A stretch of DNA of 64,000 nt. It comes from Firmicutes bacterium HGW-Firmicutes-16 (GTDB lineage Bacteria; Bacillota; Clostridia; Oscillospirales; Oscillospiraceae). The translations under genes and the position numbers were made by a program. The stretch lies in assembly GCA_002841545.1 (NCBI GenBank), contig PGZZ01000007.1, positions 124,001-188,000 on the forward strand. Reading direction: 5' to 3'. The notes beneath the pieces are model-generated. The model made no database searches and was not told where the DNA came from. It was given only the letters and a program-made list of their open reading frames with translations. Numbering within the stretch: position 1 is the first letter of the stretch; each line of letters begins with the position of its first letter. Of this stretch, positions 18,304 through 28,041 are shown piece by piece.

Positions 18304-19110
18304 TTATTTACCCAGACTTGTCGTCTTCCTGTAAGCCTCATAAACAGCTGAAGCAACTGCAGCGCGGAAAGCTCTCTTTTCGAGCTCCTCGACTCCGACT
18401 ATGGTCGCGCCGCCGGGCGAGCATACCTCGTCCTTGAGTTCCCCTGGGTGTTTTCCGGTCTCAAGCACCATTGCTGCGGCTCCGAGGACAGCCTGGGCGG
18501 CATAGCTCTGCGCCTTGTCGCGCGGAACCCCTGCCATAACGCCGCCGTCCGCAAGTGCTTCGATGAACATATAAACATAAGCGGGCGAACAGCTAAAAAC
18601 CGGTGTCGCCGCGTCAATGTAGCTCTCGTCAATAATTGAGGTCAGCCCGCCGGGCTCGAGCGCTTCAAGAAGAAGCGCAACATCCTCATCGGATACGTCC
18701 TTGTCCGGTGAAACAAGAATCATTCCCTTTCCGATCGCAACAGGCGTATTCGGCATGAGCCGAACTATTGGTAAATCGAGTCCCGCCTCCGCAAGGACAG
18801 CCTTAATAGAGCTTTTCGCCACTCCTGCCGCGATTGAAATAATAACTTTTCCGCCCAAAACTGGGCAAATAGCTCTCAATGCGTCGTGAAGGACGTTCGG
18901 CTTCACGCAGAGAAACACGAAGTGCGCGCTTATTGCAGCCTCCTCCGCGCTTTTTGCGACACTGCATCCGGTCTTTTCAGAAAGCTCCGCCGCCTTTTTT
19001 TCGTCTCTGTCATAGATAAATACGTTTTCTGGCGCGACTTTTCTGCAGACGGCCTCGATGATGGCTCCGCCCATGTTCCCCGCTCCGATAAAAGCAAAAA
19101 TGTTTTTCAT
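18304..19110 (-). CDS. proC: Pyrroline-5-carboxylate reductase
   Basis: 268 aa, normal length. N-terminal NAD(P)-binding FIGAGNMGGAIIEAV, then VFLCVKPNVL and SIAAGV; C-terminal signature around ELKDEVCSPGGATIVGVEELE. Last step of proline synthesis. Single gene with GGAGGTCATC before the ATG. Confidence 0.95.
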   Translation of the reverse strand: MKNIFAFIGAGNMGGAIIEAVCRKVAPENVFIYDRDEKKAAELSEKTGCSVAKSAEEAAISAHFVFLCVKPNVLHDALRAICPVLGGKVIISIAAGVAKSSIKAVLAEAGLDLPIVRLMPNTPVAIGKGMILVSPDKDVSDEDVALLLEALEPGGLTSIIDESYIDAATPVFSCSPAYVYMFIEALADGGVMAGVPRDKAQSYAAQAVLGAAAMVLETGKHPGELKDEVCSPGGATIVGVEELEKRAFRAAVASAVYEAYRKTTSLGK

Positions 19111-19155
19111 GATGACCTCCTACGCATTATACGCATCAGCCGCTATTAAAGCGGT

Positions 19156-20727
19156 CTATTTTTTATCTCTTCCGAAGAATTCGTCAAAATATTCGCGCTC
19201 GGCCTTTGATTCCAACTCGGCAAGGCTCTCGTTTCTGCCCTGACGTTCGGACGCAGGCATTAAGCCCTCGCCCCTGTATGCATCATCGGAATCGCTTTGC
19301 GCTGAAGTCTGCCGAGCACGCGGAGCAGCCGCGCTCCTACCAGTTTGGCGGTCGGCAAGCGTCTTTTCTCTCGCCTTGCGGCGCATTTCCATTTCCTTCA
19401 TATATTTTTTTTTCGACCTACGGTATCGCATGACGAGGAATATGTAAGTCCCCAGAAGCCCGAAGACTAACAGCAGAAAAATGATTACTGCGGGGTTCGT
19501 TAGCGTTGTTCCGACCTTCGCCCTGATGAGCTGAGAATAGCTCACCTCAACAGACGAACAGGCCACAAGCTTTGAGGTACCGAAAATCACGCCATCGCGC
19601 GAAATGCTGATTTCGCCAAGGACTGCGCCTGCTTCAATCGGTGCCGAGAGCAATTCACCGTTTTTCTCAGAATAGATCGTTATCTGCTGTTCAAAGCTTG
19701 AAATGTCCTCGTCGTTCGGCATAAGGGCTTTTACAGCCGTTGCGGGACGTACAGTCACATAATCTGCATCCTGACCCATTTTCACAGATACGTCTTTGAC
19801 CATGTCGGTCGTTTCAATTATGTCTCGGTAGCTGAAGTTCTCGAAGGCCCAGTTATAAACAGCGATAGAATCGGTAAAATTTGTATACTCGACTTTTTCC
19901 ACTTTTTCGATTGCTATGCCGCCCATTACCACGCAGAGCATCGAAACGTTGTCCTTGGTCGCCGATGAAACAAGGCAATACCCCGCGTCTTTGGTGTGAC
20001 CTGTCTTCATTCCCTTCGCATACTCGTAGTAATAGCCCGGATAAAGTTCCGAGTCGTTATTAATGAGCCCGTTCGTATTGCTTGTTATCCGCTCTCCCGA
20101 TATGTTAGTCGCAGGAATAGATTTTGTAACAGTGTTACAGATTTCCATAAAAAGAGGATGTGTATAGGCCTCAAGAGAAATCTTGGCAAGATCAGTAGCC
20201 GTTGTGTAATGGTTATAATCCGGAAGACCATGTGTGTTCGTAAAATTAGTTCCGGTGCAGCCAAGCTCCTTGGCTCTCGAGTTCATCATGCCGACAAATG
20301 TCTGAACATCTCCTCCGATATGCTCCGCAATTATGTTGCAGGCCTCGTTCGCAGAGGAAATCAGCGTGCAGTAAAGCAGACTTTCAAGCGTCATCGTTTC
20401 TCCCGGAACGATTCCGGCAGTGCTCCCGTCCTCACTGAGTCCCTTCAAAATATCGCTTCCCGCGGTCACTGAATCCGTAAGAGCAGCTTTTCCGTTCTCG
20501 ATTGCCTCGATAGCGAGCAGCGCGGTCATTATCTTCGTTGTGCTGGCGGGATACACCTTTTCATCCGGTGCTTTAGAAAAAAGGATGTTTCCTGTCGATG
20601 TGTCGACAAGAACGATTGCTTTCGCGTTCGTCACAGGATCCGTTAACGCCGCGGCGGAGCTCGGCATAAGCATCGCGGATATCAGGGCAAATACTAAAAT
20701 ATAAGATAAAATCTTTGACTTTTTCAT
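19156..20727 (-). CDS. D-alanyl-D-alanine carboxypeptidase (DacF/PBP5-like)
   Basis: About 523 aa. Signal peptide at 1-27. Penicillin-binding motifs: STTK near 62-65, SANEAC near 125 and KTGHT near 235. A PBP5-type beta domain follows. Instead of the usual amphipathic anchor it ends with a true hydrophobic segment (IIFLLLVFGLLGTYIFLVM, around 410-430) and about 90 charged, Arg/Ser/Glu-rich cytoplasmic residues, longer than the standard 380-440 aa. Trims pentapeptide stems of peptidoglycan. GGAG lies six bases before the second ATG, which I take as start. Confidence 0.9.
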   Translation of the reverse strand: MKKSKILSYILVFALISAMLMPSSAAALTDPVTNAKAIVLVDTSTGNILFSKAPDEKVYPASTTKIMTALLAIEAIENGKAALTDSVTAGSDILKGLSEDGSTAGIVPGETMTLESLLYCTLISSANEACNIIAEHIGGDVQTFVGMMNSRAKELGCTGTNFTNTHGLPDYNHYTTATDLAKISLEAYTHPLFMEICNTVTKSIPATNISGERITSNTNGLINNDSELYPGYYYEYAKGMKTGHTKDAGYCLVSSATKDNVSMLCVVMGGIAIEKVEKVEYTNFTDSIAVYNWAFENFSYRDIIETTDMVKDVSVKMGQDADYVTVRPATAVKALMPNDEDISSFEQQITIYSEKNGELLSAPIEAGAVLGEISISRDGVIFGTSKLVACSSVEVSYSQLIRAKVGTTLTNPAVIIFLLLVFGLLGTYIFLVMRYRRSKKKYMKEMEMRRKAREKTLADRQTGRSAAAPRARQTSAQSDSDDAYRGEGLMPASERQGRNESLAELESKAEREYFDEFFGRDKK

Positions 20728-20857
20728 ATGCATCTCCGGAAAAATATGTTATATTGTATATAATACTTTCGAAACTTTATTCATTATACGGACTAATCCC
20801 TTGAAAATCAACTCTAAATATCTGCGCCGGGGCAAGCGGCAGTAGGGGGAAGATCGT

Positions 20858-21235
20858 TTGAAGCTCTCAAAAGCGGAGATTGCCGCAATTATCATAACAG
20901 TAATTTTTATCGCTCTGACAGTCGTTTTCTCCCTGCCGGGCAAAGACGTGGGCGTCACCGTGTCCGTTTCTACGCAGCACACAGAAACAGCTGAAAATTA
21001 CGCTTCACAGGCTTTCCCATCATCAGCAAGTCTGGTGCCGACGATAGTGAACATCAACACCGCAACCGCTCAGGAGCTTTCTGCCCTTCCGGAAATTGGA
21101 GAAAAGATTGCCGAGAGAATAATCGCCTACCGCGAAAAATACGGACCCTTTAAAAGCACTGACGAAATTATGAGTGTTTCAGGCATCGGCGCAAGAACAT
21201 TCGAAGAAATTAAAAATCTTATTACAACAGACTGA
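20858..21235 (+). CDS. ComEA-like helix-hairpin-helix protein
   Basis: 125 aa, TTG start with AGGGGGA upstream. One N-terminal membrane segment (about 8-28), a short linker, then a (HhH)2 DNA-binding domain from about 62: VNINTATAQELSALPEIGEK, ERIIAYREKYGPFKSTDEIM and SGIGARTFEEIKNLI. The ComEA family binds DNA at the cell surface during uptake. The SLBB domain of full ComEA is absent, so this is the short form. No comEC nearby. It precedes the two-component genes by 18 bases. Confidence 0.85.
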   Translation: MKLSKAEIAAIIITVIFIALTVVFSLPGKDVGVTVSVSTQHTETAENYASQAFPSSASLVPTIVNINTATAQELSALPEIGEKIAERIIAYREKYGPFKSTDEIMSVSGIGARTFEEIKNLITTD

Positions 21236-21253
21236 AAGCCGGAGGATCAGCAA

Positions 21254-21937
21254 ATGAGAATACTTGTCGTGGATGATGAAAAAACGCTCGTCAAGGGAAT
21301 AAAATTCAACCTTGAAAACGAAGGCTATGAGGTCAATTGCTGCTACGACGGCGAAACAGCCGTTGAAATGGCCAAATCAACCGATTATGACCTTATCGTT
21401 CTGGACCTTATGATGCCCAAACTAGACGGGCTTGAGGTCTGCATGCAGCTGCGCGAATTCTCCACCGTTCCCGTTATCATGCTCACCGCAAAAAGTGAGG
21501 ATACCGATAAGCTTATCGGCTTTGAGTACGGGGCGGACGACTATATCACAAAGCCCTTCAACATACTTGAGCTCAAGGCAAGAGTTCGCGCGCTCCTGCG
21601 ACGCAGCACAGTCCAGAACGCTGACGGGAAGGACGAACGCCTGACCAGAGCACATATCACAATCGATATTTCCCGCCGCGTCGCTAGAAAAGAAGGCATC
21701 CTAGTGGAGCTCACAGCAAAGGAATTCAACCTTGCCGAGCTTCTCATGCGCAACCCCGGCAAGGTATACAGCCGTGAGCGACTGCTTGACCTTATCTGGG
21801 GCATCGATTACCAAGGAGATGTGCGCACAGTTGATGTGCATATCCGCAGACTCCGCGAAAAGCTGGAAATTGACCCTGCCGATCCCAAGTGCTTCAACAC
21901 GAAATGGGGCGTGGGCTATTACTTCGGTGAAGACTGA
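21254..21937 (+). CDS. OmpR/PhoB-family response regulator
   Basis: 227 aa. Receiver domain 1-115 with the acidic pair DD at 7-8, phosphoacceptor Asp51 (DLIVLDLMMPKLDG) and Lys in the later KPF motif; winged-helix DNA-binding domain from about 130 (VELTAKEFNLAELLMRNPG, then DVRTVDVHIRRLREKLE). Paired with the histidine kinase 80-95 bases downstream. PhoP/YycF/MtrA-like by sequence style; target genes unknown. Confidence 0.93.
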   Translation: MRILVVDDEKTLVKGIKFNLENEGYEVNCCYDGETAVEMAKSTDYDLIVLDLMMPKLDGLEVCMQLREFSTVPVIMLTAKSEDTDKLIGFEYGADDYITKPFNILELKARVRALLRRSTVQNADGKDERLTRAHITIDISRRVARKEGILVELTAKEFNLAELLMRNPGKVYSRERLLDLIWGIDYQGDVRTVDVHIRRLREKLEIDPADPKCFNTKWGVGYYFGED

Positions 21938-22031
21938 TAAGGCGGAAACTTGATATAGACAAATTTCGCAATTTGAAATAAAATATTTTAATCATATCCG
22001 CTGACACAAGGAACCGTTGGGAGTAAAGCTC

Positions 22032-24290
22032 ATGAAAAGGCTGCCAGGCGTAAAAGCATTCATAAACAGCGTCCAGCTCAAATTTGCCCTGACCTTTCTC
22101 GTTCTCATCGCGGGGCTCATGATGATGCTCAACACTTATCCCACCATCGTTTCCCGCGATCTGGTTTTTACCTCGAAACAGAATTCCCTTCAGACTCAGG
22201 CAAATGTAATGAGCTCTGCACTCTCCGCTTCGGATGAGCTCACGGGCGACACTGTGCAGGAAGTCATGAGCTTTCTTGATCTCCGCTCTCTGACCCGCGT
22301 TATTGTTACGGACTCCAGCGCAAAAATCCTTTACGACACCGCGGAGCTCGGCTCAGGATTGGGCAGCTTCGCCTTATTTTCCGAGGTTGGGCGCGCGTTG
22401 GACGGCGAAATTGTCTGCTATTCGGTCTATGACGGCAAGGCGTTCATGACACGCGAAGCAATGCCAATAAAAAACCGCGGTGACACGATAGGAGCCGTTT
22501 ACCTCTATGAGTACGATTCGACACAGGCACAGCTCATTACAAGCATCCAGAAGAACCTACGCAACATTACACTGGTGCTCGGAGTGGCTGCCGTTATCCT
22601 CATGTTTATTTTCAGCAGGGCGCTGACGCTCCGCATCACGGAGCTTGTTCGGGCGACCCGTATCGTTTCTGAGGGAGATTATGATTACCAGATAAAGGCA
22701 GCTGGCAAGGACGAGCTTTCCGAGCTTGGACGGGAATTCAACAGCCTCACGAAAAGGCTCAAGGATACTGAGGAATTGCGGCGACGCTTTGTTTCGGACG
22801 CGTCCCACGAGTTAAAGACCCCGCTCGCCTCAATTAGACTTTTATCGGACAGCATAGTAAATTCCCAAAACATGGACAGTGACACGATGCTCGAATTTGT
22901 CACCGACATCGGCAACGAAGCGGAGCGTCTATCCCGCACAACGGAAAAGCTCCTAAGCCTGACAAAGATAGACAGCAGAATCGGCATATCTCAGGATAAG
23001 CTGGATCTGCGGCACGTCGCTGAAAAAACGATGCACCTGCTCTCACCACTTGCAAAGGAATATCGCGTAACCATTTCGACGGAGTTCCAGCACAGCTGCT
23101 ATATCAGCGGCAGCGAAGACCTCGTCTACCGCATTATTTTTAACCTCGCTGAAAACAGCATAAAATACAATATGCCAGGCGGAATTGTCCGCATTCTGCT
23201 CTTCCGCGAGAATGAGCACGTGGTTCTCGTTGTTGAGGATTCCGGAATCGGAATACCGGACGAGGATTTGCCGCACATTTTCTCTCGTTTTTACCGCGTC
23301 GATAAGGCAAGATCGCGTGACGCCGGCGGAAGCGGCCTCGGACTTTCAATTGTCTATGATGCCGTCCGTCTGCACGGCGGTTCAATCAGTGTCGAAAAAC
23401 GGGAAATCGGCGGGACACGCTTCATCGCCGCCTGCACTGCAACATCCGTCTCTGTAACCCCCACCGGAGGCATTTCCGTTTATCGCGTGCTCAGTCCCGA
23501 TTACCGGACGAACAGCCAGCTGCTGCAATCGGAGCCTATCGCTCTCGCAGAAGAAGCGCCTGTTTTTCAGGCTATCGCCGCGCTTTCAAAAACACCGGAA
23601 GACCCTAAGCTTCAATCTCCCCTTCCTGCGAGTGTTAAGATACTCGACGCAGAGCAGACGGAAAATGTTGTGACCGTTTACGCGAGTTCAGCTTATCTCG
23701 ATTTGAGCGGCATTGACAAAACAATAATGGATGCGTGTATCACTCTTACTATGTGCTCCATCAAGGGTGTTGACTTCGTCAGCATATGCGTAGGCAACGA
23801 GGAAATTGAGAAAGACCTCTCGGCGGAAAGTTTTCTTCTTTTTGATAACATTATCAGTTCTGGCAAGGCACAGGTCAGAATTTATTTCCCAAAAGCCTCC
23901 GGAGAAACTCTGGGTTCCGAATATAGAACCATCAGCTTTAGCGATGAGAATTCCGCTGAGCGCGAAATTCTGGACGCTCTTTTTGAGGGTCCAGTCGGCA
24001 ACGATCTAAAAAGGGCATTCCCGCTCGGAACTATTGTAATGTCCGTGTACACGCTGGACGGAGTCTGCTCTGTCAGTCTATCGGGCATCACTCCTGACGA
24101 CGGATCGTTCTCGCCCTATGATGCGAAGCTTGCGGTCTACGCCGTCGTAAACTCTTTGACTTCACTTTCCGGCATCAAGAGCGTCCATATTCTGATAGAC
24201 GGAAAGGAAGCCCAATATCTCTGGGGCTACGATATCTCGCGTCCCCTGACAAGAAACAACAGTATAATAGGCTCGACTGTGACAGGTTAA
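22032..24290 (+). CDS. Sensor histidine kinase fused to two GerMN domains
   Basis: About 752 aa. Membrane segment near 15-40, extracytoplasmic sensor loop, second segment near 175-195, HAMP, HisKA with H259 (SDASHELKTP), HATPase with N, G1 (DSGIGIPDEDL) and G2 (GGSGLGLSIV) boxes, ending near residue 462. A C-terminal extension of about 285 residues follows that has two repeats of GerMN type (RIYFPKASGETL, EREILDALFEGPVGNDLK, FPLGTIVMSVYTLDGVCSVSLSG). At the junction GGTRFIAACTATS looks like a lipobox (IAAC, Cys468). No membrane segment separates the two parts. ATG 22032 has GGGAG upstream; a TTG at 22017 is an alternative. Confidence 0.88.
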   Translation: MKRLPGVKAFINSVQLKFALTFLVLIAGLMMMLNTYPTIVSRDLVFTSKQNSLQTQANVMSSALSASDELTGDTVQEVMSFLDLRSLTRVIVTDSSAKILYDTAELGSGLGSFALFSEVGRALDGEIVCYSVYDGKAFMTREAMPIKNRGDTIGAVYLYEYDSTQAQLITSIQKNLRNITLVLGVAAVILMFIFSRALTLRITELVRATRIVSEGDYDYQIKAAGKDELSELGREFNSLTKRLKDTEELRRRFVSDASHELKTPLASIRLLSDSIVNSQNMDSDTMLEFVTDIGNEAERLSRTTEKLLSLTKIDSRIGISQDKLDLRHVAEKTMHLLSPLAKEYRVTISTEFQHSCYISGSEDLVYRIIFNLAENSIKYNMPGGIVRILLFRENEHVVLVVEDSGIGIPDEDLPHIFSRFYRVDKARSRDAGGSGLGLSIVYDAVRLHGGSISVEKREIGGTRFIAACTATSVSVTPTGGISVYRVLSPDYRTNSQLLQSEPIALAEEAPVFQAIAALSKTPEDPKLQSPLPASVKILDAEQTENVVTVYASSAYLDLSGIDKTIMDACITLTMCSIKGVDFVSICVGNEEIEKDLSAESFLLFDNIISSGKAQVRIYFPKASGETLGSEYRTISFSDENSAEREILDALFEGPVGNDLKRAFPLGTIVMSVYTLDGVCSVSLSGITPDDGSFSPYDAKLAVYAVVNSLTSLSGIKSVHILIDGKEAQYLWGYDISRPLTRNNSIIGSTVTG

Positions 24291-24349
24291 GGGTCATTAC
24301 TATAAAGAAATATGTGCTTTTCACGCGCAGCGAAAGGAATTATCAAAAC

Positions 24350-25639
24350 ATGAGCAGAATAGGAACAAAATGCGTACAGGCCGGATATTCGCCCAAAAAC
24401 GGCGAGCCTCGCCAGATACCGATCATTCAGAGCACTACCTTCAAATACGACACTAGCGAGGATATGGGAAAGCTCTTTGATCTGGAAGCAAGCGGATATT
24501 TCTATAGCCGTCTGCAAAACCCTACCAATGACTATGTAGCGGCGAGAATATGCGCGCTTGAGGGCGGCACGGCAGCAATGCTCACCTCCTCCGGACAGTC
24601 CGCGAACTTCTTCGCGCTTTTCAATATTTGCAATTGCGGCGACCATGTCGTATGCTCTTCCGCAATTTACGGCGGCACCTACAATCTTTTCAACGTCACA
24701 ATGAGAAAAATGGGCATTGATTTCACCTTCATCACGCCCGACTGCTCAGACGAGGAGTTTAAAAGCGCTTTTCGTCCCAACACAAAGGCGGTTTTCGGCG
24801 AAACCATCGCAAACCCAAGCCTTGCGATACTCGACATTGAGCGCTTCGCAAAAGCAGCCCACGCTCATGGCGTGCCTCTCATCGTGGATAACACCTTCCC
24901 CACCCCGATAAACTGCCGCCCCTTTGAATGGGGCTGTGATATTGTCACTCACGCCACCACGAAATACATGGATGGCCACGCTTCCGGCGTTGGCGGAGCG
25001 ATCGTGGATTCCGGAAAATTTGACTGGCTAGCCCATGCTGAAAAGTTCCCCGGGCTCACAACTCCGGACGAAAGCTATCACGGGATTGTCTATGCCGAAA
25101 AGTTTGGTCAGGGCGGTGCGTTTATAACTAAGGCGACCTCTCAGCTCATGCGCGACTTTGGCGCGACGCCCTCCGCTCAGAACTCCTACCTTGTGGGTCT
25201 AGGTCTTGAATCCCTGCATGTACGCATGGAGCGCCACTGTAAAAACGCTCAGGCAGTTGCGGAGTTCCTCGAAGCGCATGACCAGATTGCTTGGGTAAAC
25301 TACTGCGGTCTGCCCTCAAACAAGTATTTTGCGCTCGCGCAAAAATATATGCCGAACGGCTCCTGCGGCGTCATCTCCTTTGGCATAAAAGGCGGTAGGA
25401 AATCGGCTGAGGAATTTATGAAAAACCTTAAAATTGCCATAATTGCAACTCATGTTGCCGATGCGCATACCTGCGTGCTCCATCCGGCAAATGCTACGCA
25501 CCGCCAGCTTTCCGAAACGGAGCTCATAAAAGCAGGCGTACCGAGCGACCTTGTCCGTCTCTCTGTCGGTATTGAGGATGTATCTGATATCATTGATGAC
25601 CTGAATCAGGCATTGGAGAACGTCTGCGCAAGGATATAG
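24350..25639 (+). CDS. metY: O-acetylhomoserine sulfhydrylase (PLP, Cys/Met metabolism)
   Basis: 429 aa. Cys/Met metabolism PLP enzyme: YSRLQNPTNDYVAARICALEGG, LIVDNTFPTP and the PLP lysine in THATTKYMDGH. The long insertion with LVGLGLESLHVRMERHCKNA fits O-acetylhomoserine aminocarboxypropyltransferase rather than cystathionine synthases. Makes homocysteine from O-acetylhomoserine and sulfide. ATG 24350 is preceded by AAAGGA; the longer frame from 24314 lacks support. Confidence 0.9.
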   Translation: MSRIGTKCVQAGYSPKNGEPRQIPIIQSTTFKYDTSEDMGKLFDLEASGYFYSRLQNPTNDYVAARICALEGGTAAMLTSSGQSANFFALFNICNCGDHVVCSSAIYGGTYNLFNVTMRKMGIDFTFITPDCSDEEFKSAFRPNTKAVFGETIANPSLAILDIERFAKAAHAHGVPLIVDNTFPTPINCRPFEWGCDIVTHATTKYMDGHASGVGGAIVDSGKFDWLAHAEKFPGLTTPDESYHGIVYAEKFGQGGAFITKATSQLMRDFGATPSAQNSYLVGLGLESLHVRMERHCKNAQAVAEFLEAHDQIAWVNYCGLPSNKYFALAQKYMPNGSCGVISFGIKGGRKSAEEFMKNLKIAIIATHVADAHTCVLHPANATHRQLSETELIKAGVPSDLVRLSVGIEDVSDIIDDLNQALENVCARI

Positions 25640-25654
25640 AAAGGAACCATTTTA

Positions 25655-26170
25655 ATGCTGACAATGCCGATACCGGATATCATCCTAAAAAGCATCTATG
25701 AGCTTAAGCCCGAAAAGCTCTCCGAAATGGGCATTAAGCTTCTGCTGATGGATCTCGACAATACTCTTGACAAATATCATGCCAAGTTTCCGACCGTCCG
25801 TCTCCGCAACTGGATTGACGGCATGAAAAGAGCCGGAATCGAGCCCTTTATTTACTCAAATAGCCACGGCGACAGAGCCGAGCGTTTTGCCAACTCACTC
25901 TCAATAGAATATGTCAACAAGGCAAGTAAGCCCAACGTTAAGCGGCTTTTTGAGCTTTTAAAAGAAAAAAATGTTTCTCCCGAAAACACCGCAATAATCG
26001 GCGACCAAATCTATACAGATATCCTCTGCGGAAAAAAGGGAGGCATATTAACCATCGCGATTACACCCATCGATATGACAAATCCCTTCCATCTTTTCCG
26101 ATACGGAGCGGAGCTGCCTTTCAGATATGCGTATAAAAGGCGCGATAAAATGAAAGAAAAGAAGGACTGA
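25655..26170 (+). CDS. YqeG-family HAD phosphatase
   Basis: 171 aa. HAD superfamily IIIA: LLLMDLDNTLDKY with catalytic Asp33 and Asp35, FIYSNSHGD (motif II) and IIGDQIYTDILCGKKGG (motif IV). The family is widespread in Firmicutes next to aroE or other housekeeping genes; related to phosphatidylglycerophosphate phosphatases (GEP4-like), so a phospholipid role is possible. AAAGGA upstream. Starts 15 bases after metY, three bases before the peptidase gene. Confidence 0.9.
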   Translation: MLTMPIPDIILKSIYELKPEKLSEMGIKLLLMDLDNTLDKYHAKFPTVRLRNWIDGMKRAGIEPFIYSNSHGDRAERFANSLSIEYVNKASKPNVKRLFELLKEKNVSPENTAIIGDQIYTDILCGKKGGILTIAITPIDMTNPFHLFRYGAELPFRYAYKRRDKMKEKKD

Positions 26171-26173
26171 GTC

Positions 26174-27241
26174 TTGGCAAACATCAAAAAAATCCAACAG
26201 GCTATGCTTTCAGCAGGACTTCCCGCTCTCTGGCTCTATGACGAATTGGACAGGCTCTACGCCTCCGAATTCCTCACGAGCGACGGCTCAGTTCTCATAC
26301 TCCGAGACAAGGCCTATTTTATAACCGACTCCCGCTACATTGAGGCCGCGAAGGAAAAGGTAAGAGACGCTGAAGTCATTTTATGTACAACTGAGAACAG
26401 AGAAGCTGACATCCTGCGAAAACTCCTTTCAGAAAACGGTATAACCGAACTCGGCACACAGGACGGAAGTCTCTGCTATTCGGAATACCTGCGTATGCAG
26501 GAGTCACTTGGAGTCAACTTCGTGCCCGCCCAGAACATCACGAAGTCTTTGCGCGAAACCAAAGACCGCTTTGAGGTAGAAAGCATCATTTCGGCTCAGC
26601 GAATAGCTGAAAAAGCTCTCGATATCGTTCTCGGTAAGCTTGCTCCCGGGATGACGGAAAAGGAAGTCGCGGCGGAACTTGAGTATCAGATGACAAGAAA
26701 CGGAGCTGAGGGTCTTGCCTTTGAAACAATCTGCGTTTCCGGCACTAACACCTCGCGTCCTCACGGCGTACCCACCTTTAACAAACTCAAAACCGGCGAA
26801 TTTATTACTATGGACTTCGGCTGCAAGGTGAATAGCTACTGCTCTGACATGACCCGCACCGTAGCCCTCGGAAGCGTGACTGACGAGATGCGCCGTGTCT
26901 ATGACACCGTGCTTGAGGCTCAAAACGCCGGAGAAAAAGCCGCCCGTGCGGGCGTTATCGGCAGGGACATGGACAAGGCCGCCCGTGATGTCATCGAGAA
27001 AGCGGGCTACGGCGAATACTTCGGCCATGGACTCGGACACAGCGTGGGGCTCTATATACACGAAGGCCCGAACGCAAGTCCCAAAGAAAACCGCCCTCTT
27101 CCCGCGGGCGCGGTCGTAACAAACGAGCCCGGCATATATATGCCCGGAAAATTCGGCGTTCGCATCGAAGATATGCTTTACATCAGGGAAGATGGAGCCG
27201 AAAACCTTACAAAAGCACCAAAGAATCTCATAATCCTTTAA
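26174..27241 (+). CDS. M24B Xaa-Pro aminopeptidase
   Basis: 355 aa, TTG start. Creatinase-like N-domain to about residue 125, then the pita-bread catalytic domain with all metal ligands in place: Asp in MDFGCKVNSYCSD (two Asp), His in HGLGHSVGLYIHEGP, Glu in VTNEPGIY and Glu in GVRIEDM. Removes N-terminal residues before proline in the cytoplasm. Upstream of efp as in Bacillus yqhT-efp. Confidence 0.93.
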   Translation: MANIKKIQQAMLSAGLPALWLYDELDRLYASEFLTSDGSVLILRDKAYFITDSRYIEAAKEKVRDAEVILCTTENREADILRKLLSENGITELGTQDGSLCYSEYLRMQESLGVNFVPAQNITKSLRETKDRFEVESIISAQRIAEKALDIVLGKLAPGMTEKEVAAELEYQMTRNGAEGLAFETICVSGTNTSRPHGVPTFNKLKTGEFITMDFGCKVNSYCSDMTRTVALGSVTDEMRRVYDTVLEAQNAGEKAARAGVIGRDMDKAARDVIEKAGYGEYFGHGLGHSVGLYIHEGPNASPKENRPLPAGAVVTNEPGIYMPGKFGVRIEDMLYIREDGAENLTKAPKNLIIL

Positions 27242-27269
27242 AAAGCCGCGGCTTTAGCATAAAACGTCC

Positions 27270-27298
27270 TTGTCAAACGCACAAAACTAGTGTAAAAT
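27270..27298 (+). promoter_or_regulatory. Promoter for efp
   Basis: TTGTCA, 17 bases, TAAAAT, about 70 bases before the efp start. Confidence 0.5.
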
Positions 27299-27366
27299 AA
27301 CTTGGCTTAGGTACATTTTATAAAAACTTAAGGATAATTTGATTCAATTATATAGGAGGACCTGTT

Positions 27367-27930
27367 ATGGTATCAGCAGGCGACTTTAGAAACGGCGTTA
27401 CCTTTGAAATGGACGGAAAGGTCATGCAGGTTATCGAGTTCCAGCACGTAAAGCCCGGCAAGGGAGCGGCCTTCGTCCGCACAAAAGTCAAAAATGTCAT
27501 CACCGGAGCCGTTGTCGAAACTTCTTTCAACCCTTCCGAGAAGTTCGAGAACGCCTATGTTGACCGCAAGAACATGGAGTACAGCTACGTAGACGGCGAC
27601 CTCTACTATTTCATGGACTCCGAGAGCTATGAGCTCGTACCTATCGACAAGAGCGTTTTGTCCGACGGTTTCAGATTCGTTAAGGAAAACATGACTTGCA
27701 TCGTTTCATCCTTCAAGGGCAAGGTATTTTCCGTCGAGCCCCCAAACTTTGTCGAGCTTGAAATTACGGAAACCGACCCCGGCTTTGCAGGTAACACCGC
27801 GACGAACGCGACAAAGCCCGCAACACTTGAAACCGGTGCCGAAATCAAAGTTCCCCTGTTCATTGAGCCGGGTGAACGCATCAAGATTGACACTCGCACG
27901 GGCGATTATCTTGAGCGTGCTAAAGGCTGA
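27367..27930 (+). CDS. efp: Elongation factor P
   Basis: 187 aa, normal length. N-terminal KOW-like domain with the loop [12 protein letters not shown] whose tip is Lys32, the site modified in other bacteria; C-terminal signature [21 protein letters not shown]. Rescues ribosomes stalled at polyproline. No EpmA-type modifying gene nearby. TAGGAGGACCTGTT precedes the ATG. Confidence 0.97.
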   Translation: MVSAGDFRNGVTFEMDGKVMQVIEFQHVKPGKGAAFVRTKVKNVITGAVVETSFNPSEKFENAYVDRKNMEYSYVDGDLYYFMDSESYELVPIDKSVLSDGFRFVKENMTCIVSSFKGKVFSVEPPNFVELEITETDPGFAGNTATNATKPATLETGAEIKVPLFIEPGERIKIDTRTGDYLERAKG

Positions 27931-28041
27931 TTGACAAGCGTATAATTCCAGTGAAAAACAGTTAAAATAAACCATTGGAACGTCGGACATATCGCAGGCC
28001 GAGTGTTCGTTGTTCACACGAATGCCAAGGAGGGTATCAAA

